A stretch of DNA of 64,000 nucleotides from CAZTDU01 sp964617355 (GCA_964617355.1 CAZTXP010000144.1:3036-67035); one strand, 5' to 3'. Shown: positions 32,871-42,488, counted from the first letter of the stretch. Translations and numbers: made by a program. Notes: generated by a model not told the origin, from the sequence alone.

Positions 32871-33766
32871 CGCCAAGGCGGCGGCGACAGCCGCTCGCGC
32901 AGGAACGCCACGAACGCGCGGCTGCGGGCCGGCAGCGCGTGGCGCGCCGGCGCGAGCGCGACCACGGGCGCGTCGGGCAGCGACCACGACGGCAGCACGC
33001 GAACGAGGCGCCCCTCGCGCAGCGCGGCCGCCACGTCCCACTCCGAGCGGATCGCGATGCCGCGCCCGGCGAGCACCCAGTCGCGCACGACCTCGCCGTC
33101 GTTGCTCGCGAGCGCAGGCTCTACGCGCACCGATTCGTTCGCCGCGCCCTGCCGGAAGCGCCAGACGGTGACGTCCTCGTCGTTCTCGCGGATCACCAGG
33201 CACCGGTGGCGCGCGAGTTCCGCGGGCCGGCGCGGCCGCCCGGCCCGCTTCAGGTAGGCGGGCGACGCGCACGCGAAGCGCGCGTTCGGCGCGAGCCGCG
33301 TCGCGACCATCGCCGAGTCGCGCAGGTGGCCGATGTGCAGCGCAACGTCGAAACCCTCGCGCGCGGCGAGCGCCGGCCGCTCGCTCAGCGTCAGCGACAC
33401 GCGCAGCTGCGGGTTCTGGTCCTGGAAGGCCGCCACGAGCCCGGCGACGTGCCGCCGGCCGAATCCGAAGGGCGCCAGGACTCGCAGCTCGCCGGTGACG
33501 CGACCGCCGCGCTCGCGCAGGCGATCGGCGAGCGCGTCCAGCCGCGGCAGCAGCTCGGCCGCCTCGGCGAGCAGCAGCTCGCCTTCCGCCGTCGGGTGCA
33601 CGCGCCGCGCCCCCCGCTCCAGCAGCCGCACGCCGGCGCGCGCCTCCAGCGCCTGCAGGCGCTGCGTCACCGCCGGCGGCGTCACGCCGAGCGCGCGCGC
33701 CGCCGCCGCGAGGCTGCCCTGCGCCGCGAGCAGCGCGAGGAAGCGCAGTTCCTCCGAGGTCAGCAT
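32867..33766 (-). CDS. LysR-family transcriptional regulator
   Basis: A 299-aa LTTR. The HTH (LRFLALLAAQGSLAAAARALGVTPPAVTQRLQALE) is at residues 7-42, followed by a substrate-binding domain. It converges with the TcuA-like gene with a 4-bp overlap and is divergent from the HAD hydrolase gene. A TTAATG/CATTAA inverted repeat lies in the shared upstream region. Its likely target is the HAD/Bug/PLP-enzyme operon at 33.8-36.5 kb (inference from position). Confidence 0.86.
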   Translation of the reverse strand: MLTSEELRFLALLAAQGSLAAAARALGVTPPAVTQRLQALEARAGVRLLERGARRVHPTAEGELLLAEAAELLPRLDALADRLRERGGRVTGELRVLAPFGFGRRHVAGLVAAFQDQNPQLRVSLTLSERPALAAREGFDVALHIGHLRDSAMVATRLAPNARFACASPAYLKRAGRPRRPAELARHRCLVIRENDEDVTVWRFRQGAANESVRVEPALASNDGEVVRDWVLAGRGIAIRSEWDVAAALREGRLVRVLPSWSLPDAPVVALAPARHALPARSRAFVAFLRERLSPPPWR

Positions 33767-33779
33767 ATGAAGTCTCGGC

Positions 33780-33804
33780 TTAATGAAACGTTCGCGGCCA
33801 TTAA
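33780..33804. promoter_or_regulatory. Inverted repeat in the LysR/HAD intergenic region
   Basis: TTAATG and CATTAA arms are separated by 13 bp, between the LysR start and the HAD hydrolase start. It is a plausible operator for the LysR protein; the spacing is longer than the classical T-N11-A site. Confidence 0.4.
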
Positions 33805-33840
33805 ACCATGGCGGCCGCTCGCGGGCGTACGCTTCGTCCC

Positions 33841-34473
33841 ATGGCTGCCCGCGACGTCGTGCTCTTCGACCTCCTCACCGCGCTCCTCGACTCGTGGACC
33901 GTCTGGGACCGCGCCGCCGGCAGCGTCGACGCCGGGCGGCGCTGGCGCGCGCGCTACCTCGAACTCACCTACGGCTGCGGCGCCTACCGCCCCTACGAGA
34001 CCCTGGTGCGCGAAGCCGCCGAGCAGACGGGCCTCGGCGCCGGCGCAGCCGACGCGCTCGACGCCGCATGGGACGACCTCCAGCCCTGGGACGACGCGCG
34101 CGAGGTGCTGCGCACGCTGGCCGGGCGCCATCGCCTCGGCGTGGTCACCAACTGTTCCGAGCGCCTCGGGCGCCGCGCGGCGAAGGCGGTCGGCGTGCCC
34201 TTCGACGTCGTCGTCACCTCGGAGCGCGCCGGGTTCTACAAGCCGAACCCGGTGCCCTACCGCGTCGCGATGGACGACCTTGGCGTCGGCCCGGAGCGCG
34301 TCACCTTCGTGGCGGGCTCCGGCTTCGACCTGATCGGCACCGCGGCCTGCGGCCTGCGCACGCTGTGGCACAACCGCGCCGGCCTCGCGAAGCCGCCGCA
34401 GGCGCCCGCGCCGCTCGCCGAGCGCCGCACGCTGCGCGAACTGCTCCCGTTCCTGATGGAGGACACGCCATGA
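33841..34473 (+). CDS. HAD-superfamily hydrolase, haloacid dehalogenase type
   Basis: A 210-aa HAD hydrolase. The nucleophile Asp10 is in VVLFDLLTALLDS; the motif-I second Asp of phosphatases is Leu, as in 2-haloacid dehalogenase-like members. Motif II is the VVTNCSE Ser/Thr region, motif III the Lys of FYKPNP, and the acidic motif IV follows in VAGSGFDLIG. The Leu makes dehalogenase-type chemistry or a novel hydrolase more likely than a phosphatase. The start at 33841 is preferred over 33808 because the family N-terminus begins there. It overlaps the next Bug gene by 4 bp. Confidence 0.82.
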   Translation: MAARDVVLFDLLTALLDSWTVWDRAAGSVDAGRRWRARYLELTYGCGAYRPYETLVREAAEQTGLGAGAADALDAAWDDLQPWDDAREVLRTLAGRHRLGVVTNCSERLGRRAAKAVGVPFDVVVTSERAGFYKPNPVPYRVAMDDLGVGPERVTFVAGSGFDLIGTAACGLRTLWHNRAGLAKPPQAPAPLAERRTLRELLPFLMEDTP

Positions 34474-35435
34474 GACGCCTCTTCGCCGCGCTCTGCCTCT
34501 GCGCTTCCGCAAGCGCGTTCGCGCAGGCCTTCCCGGAGAAGCCGGTGACGCTGGTGGTGCCCTTCCCGCCCGGCGGGCCGAGCGATTCGCTCGCGCGGCA
34601 GGTCGCGCAGAAGGCGGGCGCGCGCCTCGGCCAGAACATGCTGGTCGAGAACGTCGCCGGCGCCTCCGGCAGCATCGGCACCGGTCGCGTCGCGCGCGCT
34701 AGGCCCGACGGCTACACGCTCGCCTTCGGCACCATCGGCACGCTCGTCGCGAACGTCGCGCTGTACAAGTCGCTGCCCTACGACCCGGCGAAGGACTTCG
34801 AGCCGGTGGCGCTGCTCGGCGGCGCGCCGCTGGTGCTGGTGGCGAACGCCGCGCTGCCCGCGTCCACCTTCGCCGAGTTCGTCGCACTCGCGCGGCGCGA
34901 CACCGCGAAGCTGCACTACGGCAGCGCCGGCCCGGGCTCGATCTCGCACCTCGGCTGCCTCGTGCTGATGAGCGAGATGAAGACCGACATCCAGCACGTG
35001 CCCTACAAGGGCGTGGCGCCGGCGATGACCGACCTGATCGGCGGGCAGGTGCAGTTCATGTGCGACCAGACCACCACCGCCCTGCCGCAGGTGAAGAGCG
35101 GCAAGCTGAAGCTGCTCGCAGCCCTGGTCTCGTCTCGCGTCGCGGTGATCCCGGACACGCCGACCGCGGCGGAAGCCGGCTTCCCCGGCGTCAACGTGCG
35201 CTCGTGGAACGGCGTGTTCGCGCCCAAGGCCACGCCGGCCGCGGTGGTGAAGGCGCTGCACGGCGCGATCGCGGAGGCGCTGGCCGACGCGGACCTGCGC
35301 CGCTCGATGGAGGCGCTGGGCGTGGACCTCGCCACCGGCGCCGGCAGTTCGCCGGACGCGCTGCGAACCGTGCTCGCGAAGGACCTCGAGTCGCTGGTGC
35401 CGGTGATACGCTCGAAGCAGGCCTACCTGGACTGA
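34470..35435 (+). CDS. Bug-family TTT substrate-binding protein (4)
   Basis: A 321-aa periplasmic TctC/Bug receptor with signal peptide MRRLFAALCLCASASAFAQ and the family motifs PFPPGGPSDSLAR, VENVAGASGSIG, RPDGYTL and HVPYKGVAPAM. Its start overlaps the HAD hydrolase stop (ATGA), so the enzyme and the receptor are made together. The ligand may be the substrate of the HAD or PLP enzyme beside it. Confidence 0.92.
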   Translation: MRRLFAALCLCASASAFAQAFPEKPVTLVVPFPPGGPSDSLARQVAQKAGARLGQNMLVENVAGASGSIGTGRVARARPDGYTLAFGTIGTLVANVALYKSLPYDPAKDFEPVALLGGAPLVLVANAALPASTFAEFVALARRDTAKLHYGSAGPGSISHLGCLVLMSEMKTDIQHVPYKGVAPAMTDLIGGQVQFMCDQTTTALPQVKSGKLKLLAALVSSRVAVIPDTPTAAEAGFPGVNVRSWNGVFAPKATPAAVVKALHGAIAEALADADLRRSMEALGVDLATGAGSSPDALRTVLAKDLESLVPVIRSKQAYLD

Positions 35436-35445
35436 ACCACCGACG

Positions 35446-36549
35446 ATGACCCTCGACGAACTCGACACGCCCTGCCTGGTGCTGGATCGCGCCAAGGTCG
35501 CCGCGAACGCGAAGCGCCTGCGCGATCACCTCGCGTCGCTCGGCGTGCCGCTGCGGCTGCACGTGAAGACCGCGAAGTCGCTGGAGGCCACCGCGCTCGT
35601 GCTCGACGGGAAGAAGTCGCCGATCACGGTCTCGACGCTGAAGGAAGCCGAGCAGTTCCTCGACGCCGGCTACACCGACATCCTCTACGCGGTGGGCTTC
35701 GAGCCGCACAAGCTTGCGCGTGCGCAGGCGCTCGCCGCGCGCGGCGCGAAGCTCACGCTGCTCGTGGATAGCGTCGAGGGCGCGAAGGGCGTGAAGGGCT
35801 TCCCGGCGCTGGTCGAGATCGACACCGACGGCCACCGCGCGGGCGTGAAGCCCGACGACGCCACGCAGCTCGTCGCCATCACCAAGGCGCTCGAGGCGAA
35901 CGGCGCCACCTGCGCGGGCGTGCTCACCCACGCCGGCGGCTCGTACAACTGCACCAGCATCGACGCGATCACCGCGATCGCCGAGCAGGAGCGCGCGGGA
36001 GCCGTGAAGGCCGTCGAGACGCTGCGCCGCGCGGGCTTCGCCGCGCCGATCGTCAGCATCGGGTCCACGCCCACCGCCACCTACACCAAGAAGCTCGACG
36101 GCGTCACCGAAGTGCGCGCTGGCGTGTTCGTGTTCTTCGACCTCGTCATGGCGGGCATCGACGTCTGCCGCGTCGGCGACCTCGCGCTGTCGGTACTCGC
36201 CACCGTCATCGGCCACCGCGCGGACAAGGGCTGGATCCTCGTCGACGCCGGCTGGATGGCGATGTCGCGCGACCGCGGCACCGCGAAGCAGCGCGTGGAT
36301 CAAGGCTACGGCCTCGTCTGCGACGCCGAAGGCCGGCCGATCGACGGTCTCATCGTCGCCGACGCGAACCAGGAGCACGGCATCGTCGCGCGCCGCGACG
36401 GCGGCCCGGTGCCGCCGATGGCGGTGGGCACGCGCCTGCGCATCCTGCCGAACCACGCCTGCGCGACAGGCGCGCAGCACGACCGTTACCACGTGGTGGA
36501 CGGCGGTCGCGACGTGCTTGCGAACTGGGGCCGCTTCTCAGGCTGGTAG
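35446..36549 (+). CDS. DSD1/D-threonine aldolase-type PLP enzyme
   Basis: A 367-aa fold-type III PLP enzyme (alanine-racemase-like barrel plus C-terminal D-serine dehydratase-like domain). The N-terminal LDTPCLVLD is typical, Lys41 in LHVKTAKS is the likely Schiff-base Lys, and His337/Cys339 in PNHACAT match the zinc ligands of eukaryotic-type D-serine dehydratase. Family members dehydrate D-serine or cleave D-threonine and 3-hydroxyaspartate. It begins 10 bp after the Bug receptor. Its 3' end overlaps the convergent LysR gene by 12 bp. Confidence 0.85.
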   Translation: MTLDELDTPCLVLDRAKVAANAKRLRDHLASLGVPLRLHVKTAKSLEATALVLDGKKSPITVSTLKEAEQFLDAGYTDILYAVGFEPHKLARAQALAARGAKLTLLVDSVEGAKGVKGFPALVEIDTDGHRAGVKPDDATQLVAITKALEANGATCAGVLTHAGGSYNCTSIDAITAIAEQERAGAVKAVETLRRAGFAAPIVSIGSTPTATYTKKLDGVTEVRAGVFVFFDLVMAGIDVCRVGDLALSVLATVIGHRADKGWILVDAGWMAMSRDRGTAKQRVDQGYGLVCDAEGRPIDGLIVADANQEHGIVARRDGGPVPPMAVGTRLRILPNHACATGAQHDRYHVVDGGRDVLANWGRFSGW

Positions 36550-37449
36550 GCGACGCCGTCGCTCGGCGAGCGCGCGAATCGCCTGCGCCACCGCGCGCAC
36601 GGCCGGCGTGAACGGCCGGCCGCTCGCCATTGCAAGCCACGTGACCTGGCGGATCGCCGGCCGCACCACGCGCGCCGACGCGAGTTCGCCCTCGTCCAGC
36701 TCGCGGGCGAACGCCTCGGCGGGCGACAGCGTGGCGAGGTCGGCCGCGAGGATCGCCTCGCGGATCAGCGTGCTCGAGCCAGCCTCGACCGCGATCTCGA
36801 GCCGGAAGCGCTGCGCCGCCGCGATGCCGGCCACGAGGTCGGTGAGGCTGTTCGGCCGGATCGGCATCGCCAGCGGCACGCCGGCCACTGCGCGCAACGG
36901 CACCTCGCCCCGGCGCAGCGCCGGGTGCCCGCGGCGCGCGATCAGGCACAGGTCGGCCTGCATCAGCGGCTCGGCATCGCGCACGCGGCCGCGGCGGTAG
37001 CGGTTGAACACCGCGAGGTCGATGCGCCCTGCGGCGAGCCACTCCTCGACCTGCCCGCTGTAGCCCTCGAGCACGTGCAGGCGCACGTGCGGGTGCGCCT
37101 CGCGCAGTCCCGCGACCAGCTCGGCGCCGAGGCCACGTGCCGCCACCGGCACGATCCCGGCGACGACGTCGCCCGCCACGTGTTCGGGTCCGCTGCGCGC
37201 CGCGACCGCGAAGGCCGCCGCGTCGCCGACGAGCGCGTGCGCCCGCGGCGACAGGCGCTCGCCGAGTTCCGTCAGCGCGACCCCGCGCCCGGTGCGGTGG
37301 AAGAGCCGCCCGCCGATCTCGCGCTCCAGCGCCGACACCTGCCGGCTGAGCGCCGACTGCGCCACGCCGAGCGCCACTGAGGCGCGCAGGAAGCTGCGAT
37401 GTTGCGCCACGGCATCGAATGCGCGCAGCGCCTTGAGGTCGAGGGCCAT
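36538..37449 (-). CDS. LysR-family transcriptional regulator
   Basis: A 303-aa LTTR with HTH in residues 4-40 (LKALRAFDAVAQHRSFLRASVALGVAQSALSRQVSALE) and a C-terminal effector domain. It is divergent from the CoA-transferase/Bug pair, with an ATTG-N9-CAAT element between, which it probably regulates. The C-terminus is rich in Arg (ERRRRLPA) and overlaps the PLP enzyme gene. Confidence 0.86.
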   Translation of the reverse strand: MALDLKALRAFDAVAQHRSFLRASVALGVAQSALSRQVSALEREIGGRLFHRTGRGVALTELGERLSPRAHALVGDAAAFAVAARSGPEHVAGDVVAGIVPVAARGLGAELVAGLREAHPHVRLHVLEGYSGQVEEWLAAGRIDLAVFNRYRRGRVRDAEPLMQADLCLIARRGHPALRRGEVPLRAVAGVPLAMPIRPNSLTDLVAGIAAAQRFRLEIAVEAGSSTLIREAILAADLATLSPAEAFARELDEGELASARVVRPAIRQVTWLAMASGRPFTPAVRAVAQAIRALAERRRRLPA

Positions 37450-37456
37450 GTCCTGA

Positions 37457-37473
37457 ATTGTCGCTTCTGCAAT
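37457..37473. promoter_or_regulatory. Probable LysR box upstream of the CoA-transferase gene
   Basis: ATTG-N9-CAAT is a perfect short inverted repeat containing the T-N11-A signature. It lies 7 bp upstream of the LysR start and 58 bp before the CoA-transferase ATG. Confidence 0.5.
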
Positions 37474-37531
37474 GCTGGATTACTCGCAATGATCTCACGG
37501 CAACTCATAGGCGTGACTACACTCCCCGCCC

Positions 37532-38740
37532 ATGACCGCCGCCCCGCACCCCGGCCCGCTCTCGGGCCTGCGCATCCTCGACATCTCGACCGTCGTCGCC
37601 GGCCCCTACGCCGCGACGTTGCTCGCCGATCTCGGTGCCGACGTGCTGAAAGCCGAGATGCCCGGCGGCGGCGACGGCCTGCGCGCGCTCGCGCCGCACA
37701 AGGACGGCGTGCCGCTGTGGTGGAAGGTCACCAACCGCAACAAGAAGGGCGTCACGCTCGACCTTCGCAAGCCCGAAGGACGCGAGCTGCTGGCGAAGCT
37801 CCTTGCCGACCGCGACGTGCTCGTGGAGAACTTCCGTCCCGGCACGCTGGACGGCTGGGGCATCACGCGCGAATGGCTGCAGGCGATCAATCCGAAGCTG
37901 ACGATCCTGCGCGTCACCGGATTCGGGCAGACCGGCCCCGCGCGGAGCCGCCCCGGCTTCGCGCGCGTGTTCGAGTCGATGAGCGGCTTCACGCGCATGT
38001 GCGGCGAGGAAGGCGGCCCGCCGCTGCACCTCGGCTACCCGATCTCGGACGCGATCGCGGGCCTCTTCGGCGCGGTGGGCATCCTCTCCGCGCTGTACAG
38101 GCTGAAGGAAGACCCGTCCTCTCGCGGGCAGGAGATCGACTGCTCGGCCACCGAGGCGATGATGCGCACGCTGGATTTCCTGGTCATCGAGAACGACCAG
38201 CTCGGCGCGGTGCGCACCGGCTCCGGCAACCGCAGCCAGTACGCGGCGCCCGGCAACATCTACCGCACGCGCGACGGCAAGTGGGCTTCGATCGCGGCCT
38301 CGACGCAGAGCATCTGCGAGCGCTTCTTCGCCGCGCTCGGGCTCTCGCACCTCCTGCAGGACGCGCGCTACGCCACGAATCCTGCGCGCGTGAAGAACCG
38401 CGACGCGCTCGACGAGATCGTCTCGGCCGGGATCGCGAAGCTCGACATGGCCGACCTGCGCGAGCGGCTGGAACGCCACGAAGTCGGCTTCTCGCCGATC
38501 TACGACGCCGCGGACATCGCGCAGGACCCGCAGTTCATCGCGCGCGAGGCGATCGTCACCGTGCCCGACAGCGAACTCGGCCCCGTGAAGATGCAGTGCG
38601 TGGTGCCGCGATTCTCGGAGACGCCCGGCGCGGTGCGCCACGCCGGCCCGGCGGTCGGCGAGCACAACGCCGAGGTCTACGGCGCGCTCGGCCTCGATGC
38701 CGCGGCGCTCGAGCGGCTGCGCGCCGCGAAAGTCATCTAG
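37532..38740 (+). CDS. CaiB/BaiF family (class III) CoA transferase
   Basis: A 402-aa class III CoA transferase. The N-terminus has GLRILDISTVVAGPYAATLLADLGADVLK with the CoA-binding region, followed by NRNKKGVTLDL and RPGTLDGWGI. The position of the catalytic acid is Glu in DCSATEAMM, as in some BaiF-type members (Asp in formyl-CoA transferase). It transfers CoA between carboxylates. The downstream Bug receptor could deliver the acceptor acid. Confidence 0.88.
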   Translation: MTAAPHPGPLSGLRILDISTVVAGPYAATLLADLGADVLKAEMPGGGDGLRALAPHKDGVPLWWKVTNRNKKGVTLDLRKPEGRELLAKLLADRDVLVENFRPGTLDGWGITREWLQAINPKLTILRVTGFGQTGPARSRPGFARVFESMSGFTRMCGEEGGPPLHLGYPISDAIAGLFGAVGILSALYRLKEDPSSRGQEIDCSATEAMMRTLDFLVIENDQLGAVRTGSGNRSQYAAPGNIYRTRDGKWASIAASTQSICERFFAALGLSHLLQDARYATNPARVKNRDALDEIVSAGIAKLDMADLRERLERHEVGFSPIYDAADIAQDPQFIAREAIVTVPDSELGPVKMQCVVPRFSETPGAVRHAGPAVGEHNAEVYGALGLDAAALERLRAAKVI

Positions 38741-38756
38741 GAGGAGGAGAACCCCG

Positions 38757-39710
38757 ATGCTGAAGAAGCTCGCAGTCGCCGCCGCGCTCGTCGCGGCCTG
38801 CAACGCACACGCCCAGTCCGGCAAGACCACGCGCATCGTCGTCGGCTTCCCGCCCGGGCAGGCCACCGACCTCGTCGCGCGCCTGATCGCCGAGCGCCTC
38901 GGCCCGATGCTGGGCGAGAACGTGATCGTCGAGAACAAGCCCGGGCAAGGCGGCAGCGGCGCGCTCGCGGCGCTCGCCAAGTCGCCGCCCGACGGCGCGC
39001 AGATGGTGCTCGCGCCGCTCGCATCCATGGTGGTGAACCCGCACCTCTACAAGAACGTCGGCTACGACTCCCTGAAGGACTTCGATCCCGTGGCGCTGGT
39101 GGCCGACCTGCCGCTGCTGATGGTGGCGAACCCTTCGGTGCCGGTGAAGAACCTGCCGGAACTGATCGCCTACGCGAAGGCCAACCCGGACAAGCTCACG
39201 CACCCGTCCTCGGGCAACGGCACCCTCTCGCACCTCGGCTTCGAGGACCTGAAGCGCCGCGCCGGCATCACCATCCTGCACGTGCCCTACCAGGGCAGTC
39301 CGCGCGCGATGGCCGACCTGATCGGCGGCGCGGTGCACGTGGCGATGGACACCGTCACGGTGACGCAGCCGCACATCCAGTCGGGCAAGCTGCGCCTCCT
39401 CGCGACGGCGTTCGGCCAGCGCCTGCCCGCCTTCGCCGACACGCCGACCATCGCCGAGCAGGGCTTCCCGGGATTCAGCCTCAGCGCATGGCTCGGCATC
39501 AACGTGCCCGCGGGCACGCCGAAGGCGCGCGTCGCGCAGCTCGAGAAGGCGCTGGTCGCGATCGTGAAGCTGCCCGAGGTGTCGGAGAAGTACGTCGCCC
39601 TGGGCGCAGTGCCGCGCACGATGGGCTCGGACGAATTCCGCGCGCACGTCGCGGCGGAGAACCAGCGCTGGGCCGGCGTGGTGAAGGCGAGCGGCGCGAA
39701 GGTGGACTAG
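38757..39710 (+). CDS. Bug-family TTT substrate-binding protein (5)
   Basis: A 317-aa periplasmic TctC/Bug receptor. The signal peptide is MLKKLAVAAALVAACNAHAQ, followed by VGFPPGQATDLVAR, IVENKPGQGGSGAL and SPPDGAQMV, where the usual DGYT is DGAQ. A strong gaggaggag ribosome-binding site lies just upstream, overlapping the end of the CoA-transferase gene region, so expression is coupled. The divergent DGAQ loop suggests an unusual ligand contact. Confidence 0.91.
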   Translation: MLKKLAVAAALVAACNAHAQSGKTTRIVVGFPPGQATDLVARLIAERLGPMLGENVIVENKPGQGGSGALAALAKSPPDGAQMVLAPLASMVVNPHLYKNVGYDSLKDFDPVALVADLPLLMVANPSVPVKNLPELIAYAKANPDKLTHPSSGNGTLSHLGFEDLKRRAGITILHVPYQGSPRAMADLIGGAVHVAMDTVTVTQPHIQSGKLRLLATAFGQRLPAFADTPTIAEQGFPGFSLSAWLGINVPAGTPKARVAQLEKALVAIVKLPEVSEKYVALGAVPRTMGSDEFRAHVAAENQRWAGVVKASGAKVD

Positions 39711-39722
39711 AAGTACTTCACC

Positions 39723-41438
39723 CTAGTCGCAGAGGATGTTCAGCACGGCCTGCCGGCGTTCCTTCTTCACCACGTCGAGCGCGCGGCGGATCGCGGGGAC
39801 GATGTCCGAGGGCGACTCCACGCGCTCGCCGTAGCCGCCCGAGGCCTCGACGTATTTCTCCAGCAGCGGCGAGGCGCCGAGGCCGGCCATCGGCGGCATC
39901 GGCATCTTCGACGAGTGGCCATCCGGGTAGACCTGCAGCGTCGCGCGCTTCACCGCGGCCCAGTGGCCATTGTTGTTCACGATCGTCAGCACCGGCAGGT
40001 TCTCGTTCTGCGCCACCATGTGGCACGCCGGCGGATTCGCGAACACGTAGGCGCCATCGCCGACGGTGGCGATCACGGTGCGATCCGGATTCGCCTGCTG
40101 GATGCCGAGCGCGGCCGGCAATCCCCAGCCGAGGCCGCCCGCCATCGAGTGGCTGAAGAAGGTGCCCGGCTCCTCGAAGTCGTTCAGCGTGCGGTCGGTC
40201 CAGTATTCGTTGACGACGATCGCGTCCTTGGGGCGCACTTCCTGGAACGCCGCATTGAGCATCGCCACATTGGCGCGCGGTGCCTTCGCCGCGTCCGCGA
40301 GGCGCTTCGCGCGCGTCTCGCGCACCGCCTTGCGGATCGCGGCGAGCGTGCCCTTGCGTGCCTCGGCGCCCGGCACCGATTCGCCGCTCGCAAGCGCGCG
40401 CAGGAAGGAACCCGTGGTCGCGGTGATCGAGAGGTCCGAGGGGAACGAGCGCACCGGGATGTCCGAGAAGAGCGGGTCCGCGCCGACGTGCACGACCTTC
40501 GTGCCGGGATTCGGCGACTGCAGGAGCGGGATCCACGGCACGTCGGAGGACATCACCACCACGAGGTCGGCCTTCGCGAGCACCGGCGCGATGTCGTTGC
40601 CGAGATGCAGCGGGTGCGAGGACGGCAGGCACATGAAGAGCGCGCGCGGCAGTTCCACCACGCCGACGCCGAGCCGCTCGGCGACCGACGCGAGCAGCGC
40701 CACGTTCGATTTGTCGCGCCCGGTCTCGTTCGCGACCAGCACCGGGCACTTCGCGCCGGCGATCATCTCGCGCAGGCTCGCCATCGCCTGCGGATCCGGC
40801 GCCGGGTCGGCGGGAATCGCGGGCGGCACGGTGGTGAATTCGATCGCCTGCATCGGCTGCGCGAGCACCTCGCGCGGCAGCGTCACGTACACCGGCCCGC
40901 GCGGCGCGGCCATCGCCACCGACAGCGCGCGGTCCACGAGGTCCGGCACCTGCATGCCGTCGCGCAGCTCGTAGTCCCACTTCACCAGTTCCCTCAGCAT
41001 GCCGGCCTGGTCGAACATCTCCTGCGCCCAGTGGATCGCCACGGCGCGCGCGCCCTTGCGGCCCTTCTCGAAGAGCGGGTTGCGGCCGGCGGTGAGCAGG
41101 ATCGGGCTGAAGTCGCGCGCCGCGTTCATCAGGCCGCAGATCGTGTTCGCGGTGCCGACGCTCACGTGCACCATCACCGCGGCGGGCTTGCCTGTGGCGA
41201 GGTAGTGGCCGTGCGCCATGCCGATCGCCACCGTCTCGTGCGCGCACACCGTGTACTCGGGCAGCTTCAGCCCCGACTGCGGCTGGCGCGCGTAGCCCTC
41301 GACGATGGACGCGAAGTCGGTGCCGGCATTGACGAAGAGGCGGTCCACGCCGCGCGCGGCGAGCATCGCGAGCCAGGCCTCGCCGGCGGATTCGACGGCG
41401 AGCGTGGTATTCGGGGTCGGACGGAGGTCGGCGTTCAT
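39723..41438 (-). CDS. Thiamine-diphosphate-requiring enzyme (acetolactate synthase-like)
   Basis: A 571-aa ThDP enzyme with the activating Glu in CAHETVAIGMAHGHY and the cofactor motif VGDGAYVFANP...IVNNN in the C-terminal domain. The PP-domain segment FSHSMAGGLGWGLPAALGIQ is typical of benzoylformate decarboxylase-like and acetolactate synthase-like catabolic enzymes. It is distinct in sequence from the enzyme at 20955. It is translationally coupled to the LysR gene upstream (4-bp overlap) and convergent with the Bug receptor. The substrate is unknown. Confidence 0.86.
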   Translation of the reverse strand: MNADLRPTPNTTLAVESAGEAWLAMLAARGVDRLFVNAGTDFASIVEGYARQPQSGLKLPEYTVCAHETVAIGMAHGHYLATGKPAAVMVHVSVGTANTICGLMNAARDFSPILLTAGRNPLFEKGRKGARAVAIHWAQEMFDQAGMLRELVKWDYELRDGMQVPDLVDRALSVAMAAPRGPVYVTLPREVLAQPMQAIEFTTVPPAIPADPAPDPQAMASLREMIAGAKCPVLVANETGRDKSNVALLASVAERLGVGVVELPRALFMCLPSSHPLHLGNDIAPVLAKADLVVVMSSDVPWIPLLQSPNPGTKVVHVGADPLFSDIPVRSFPSDLSITATTGSFLRALASGESVPGAEARKGTLAAIRKAVRETRAKRLADAAKAPRANVAMLNAAFQEVRPKDAIVVNEYWTDRTLNDFEEPGTFFSHSMAGGLGWGLPAALGIQQANPDRTVIATVGDGAYVFANPPACHMVAQNENLPVLTIVNNNGHWAAVKRATLQVYPDGHSSKMPMPPMAGLGASPLLEKYVEASGGYGERVESPSDIVPAIRRALDVVKKERRQAVLNILCD

Positions 41439-42370
41439 GGCCGCATGTTAGCCGCGGGCGGCGCGTCCGGCACCCAGTCCAGCGATCCGGCGAAACGCTC
41501 CACGAGATAGTCGACAAACACGCGCACCTTGGCCGACAGGTGCCGCCGCGACGGGTACACCGCGTAGATCGGCATCGCCGGCACGGCGTAGTCCTGCAGG
41601 AGCGGCACGAGTCGCCCGGCGCGGATGTCCGGGCCGACGATGAAGCCCGGCTCGAAGACGATGCCGCCGCCGAGCGCGGCCACTTCCGCGAGCAGGTCGC
41701 CGTTGTTCGAGTGCACGCTGCCGCCGAACTTCACGCGCTGCTGGGCGCCGTCGCGATCGAGGTAGCGCCACTCGCCGCGCGGCGACACGTACTCGTAGGT
41801 GAAGCAGTCGTGCGCCGCGAGATCCTCGGGCGTCCTCGGCGCGCCGCGGCGGCGCAGGTACTCGGGCGAGGCGCAGGGCACGATGCGCGTCTCGCCGATG
41901 CGGCGCGCGACGATGTGCTCGCCGCCGGTGGAGCCGATCCGCACCGCGAGGTCGAAGCCCTCCTCGACGAGGTCGACGATGCGGTCCGACAGCTGCACGT
42001 CGAAATTCACGTCGGGATGCGCGGCCTTGAAGCGCGCGATCTCGGGTGCGAGGTGGCGCACGCCGAAGTTCACCGAGGTGGTGATCTTCAGCGTGCCGCG
42101 CGGCTCCACCGCGGCCTTCGAGGCTTCCTGCTCGGCCTCCTCCAGGTCGTGCAGCAGTTGCACGCAGCGCGCGTGGAAGGCCTCGCCGGATTCGGTGAGG
42201 CTGAGCCGGCGCGTGGTGCGGTTCAGGAGCCGGGTCTGCAGGTGCGCCTCGAGATCGGCGACCTGCCGCGAGACCGCTGTAGTGGACAGGCCAAGCTTCT
42301 CCGAGGCACGGGAAAAGCTTCCTGATTCAATTACTTGGGAGAACACCTGCAGGGCGTGGAAGCGGTCCAT
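41435..42370 (-). CDS. LysR-family transcriptional regulator
   Basis: A 311-aa LTTR of the AaeR/DsdC-like group (MDRFHALQVFSQVIESGSFSRASEKLG, then STTAVSRQVADLE). It is co-transcribed with the ThDP enzyme gene (ATGA overlap) and divergent from the DoxX/flavodoxin/GST genes. LTTRs of this type next to DoxX and NAD(P)H-quinone reductase genes often respond to quinones or electrophiles, so control of the divergent operon is plausible (inference). Confidence 0.87.
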   Translation of the reverse strand: MDRFHALQVFSQVIESGSFSRASEKLGLSTTAVSRQVADLEAHLQTRLLNRTTRRLSLTESGEAFHARCVQLLHDLEEAEQEASKAAVEPRGTLKITTSVNFGVRHLAPEIARFKAAHPDVNFDVQLSDRIVDLVEEGFDLAVRIGSTGGEHIVARRIGETRIVPCASPEYLRRRGAPRTPEDLAAHDCFTYEYVSPRGEWRYLDRDGAQQRVKFGGSVHSNNGDLLAEVAALGGGIVFEPGFIVGPDIRAGRLVPLLQDYAVPAMPIYAVYPSRRHLSAKVRVFVDYLVERFAGSLDWVPDAPPAANMRP

Positions 42371-42378
42371 GTGCCGAC

Positions 42379-42401
42379 ATTATCCCGTTAATCGGGACAA
42401 T
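42379..42401. promoter_or_regulatory. Inverted repeat between LysR and DoxX operon
   Basis: ATTaTCCCG-TTAAT-CGGGAcAAT forms an imperfect palindrome with a perfect TCCCG/CGGGA core, 9 bp from the LysR start. It is a candidate operator for the divergent pair. Confidence 0.5.
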
Positions 42402-42488
42402 CATTCAACTGCAGCCTTATTTATCCCTTCCCACGGGATCGGCAAAGTGCGCTCCACGCAGTACCCACTCACTTTCGGAGACCCGACC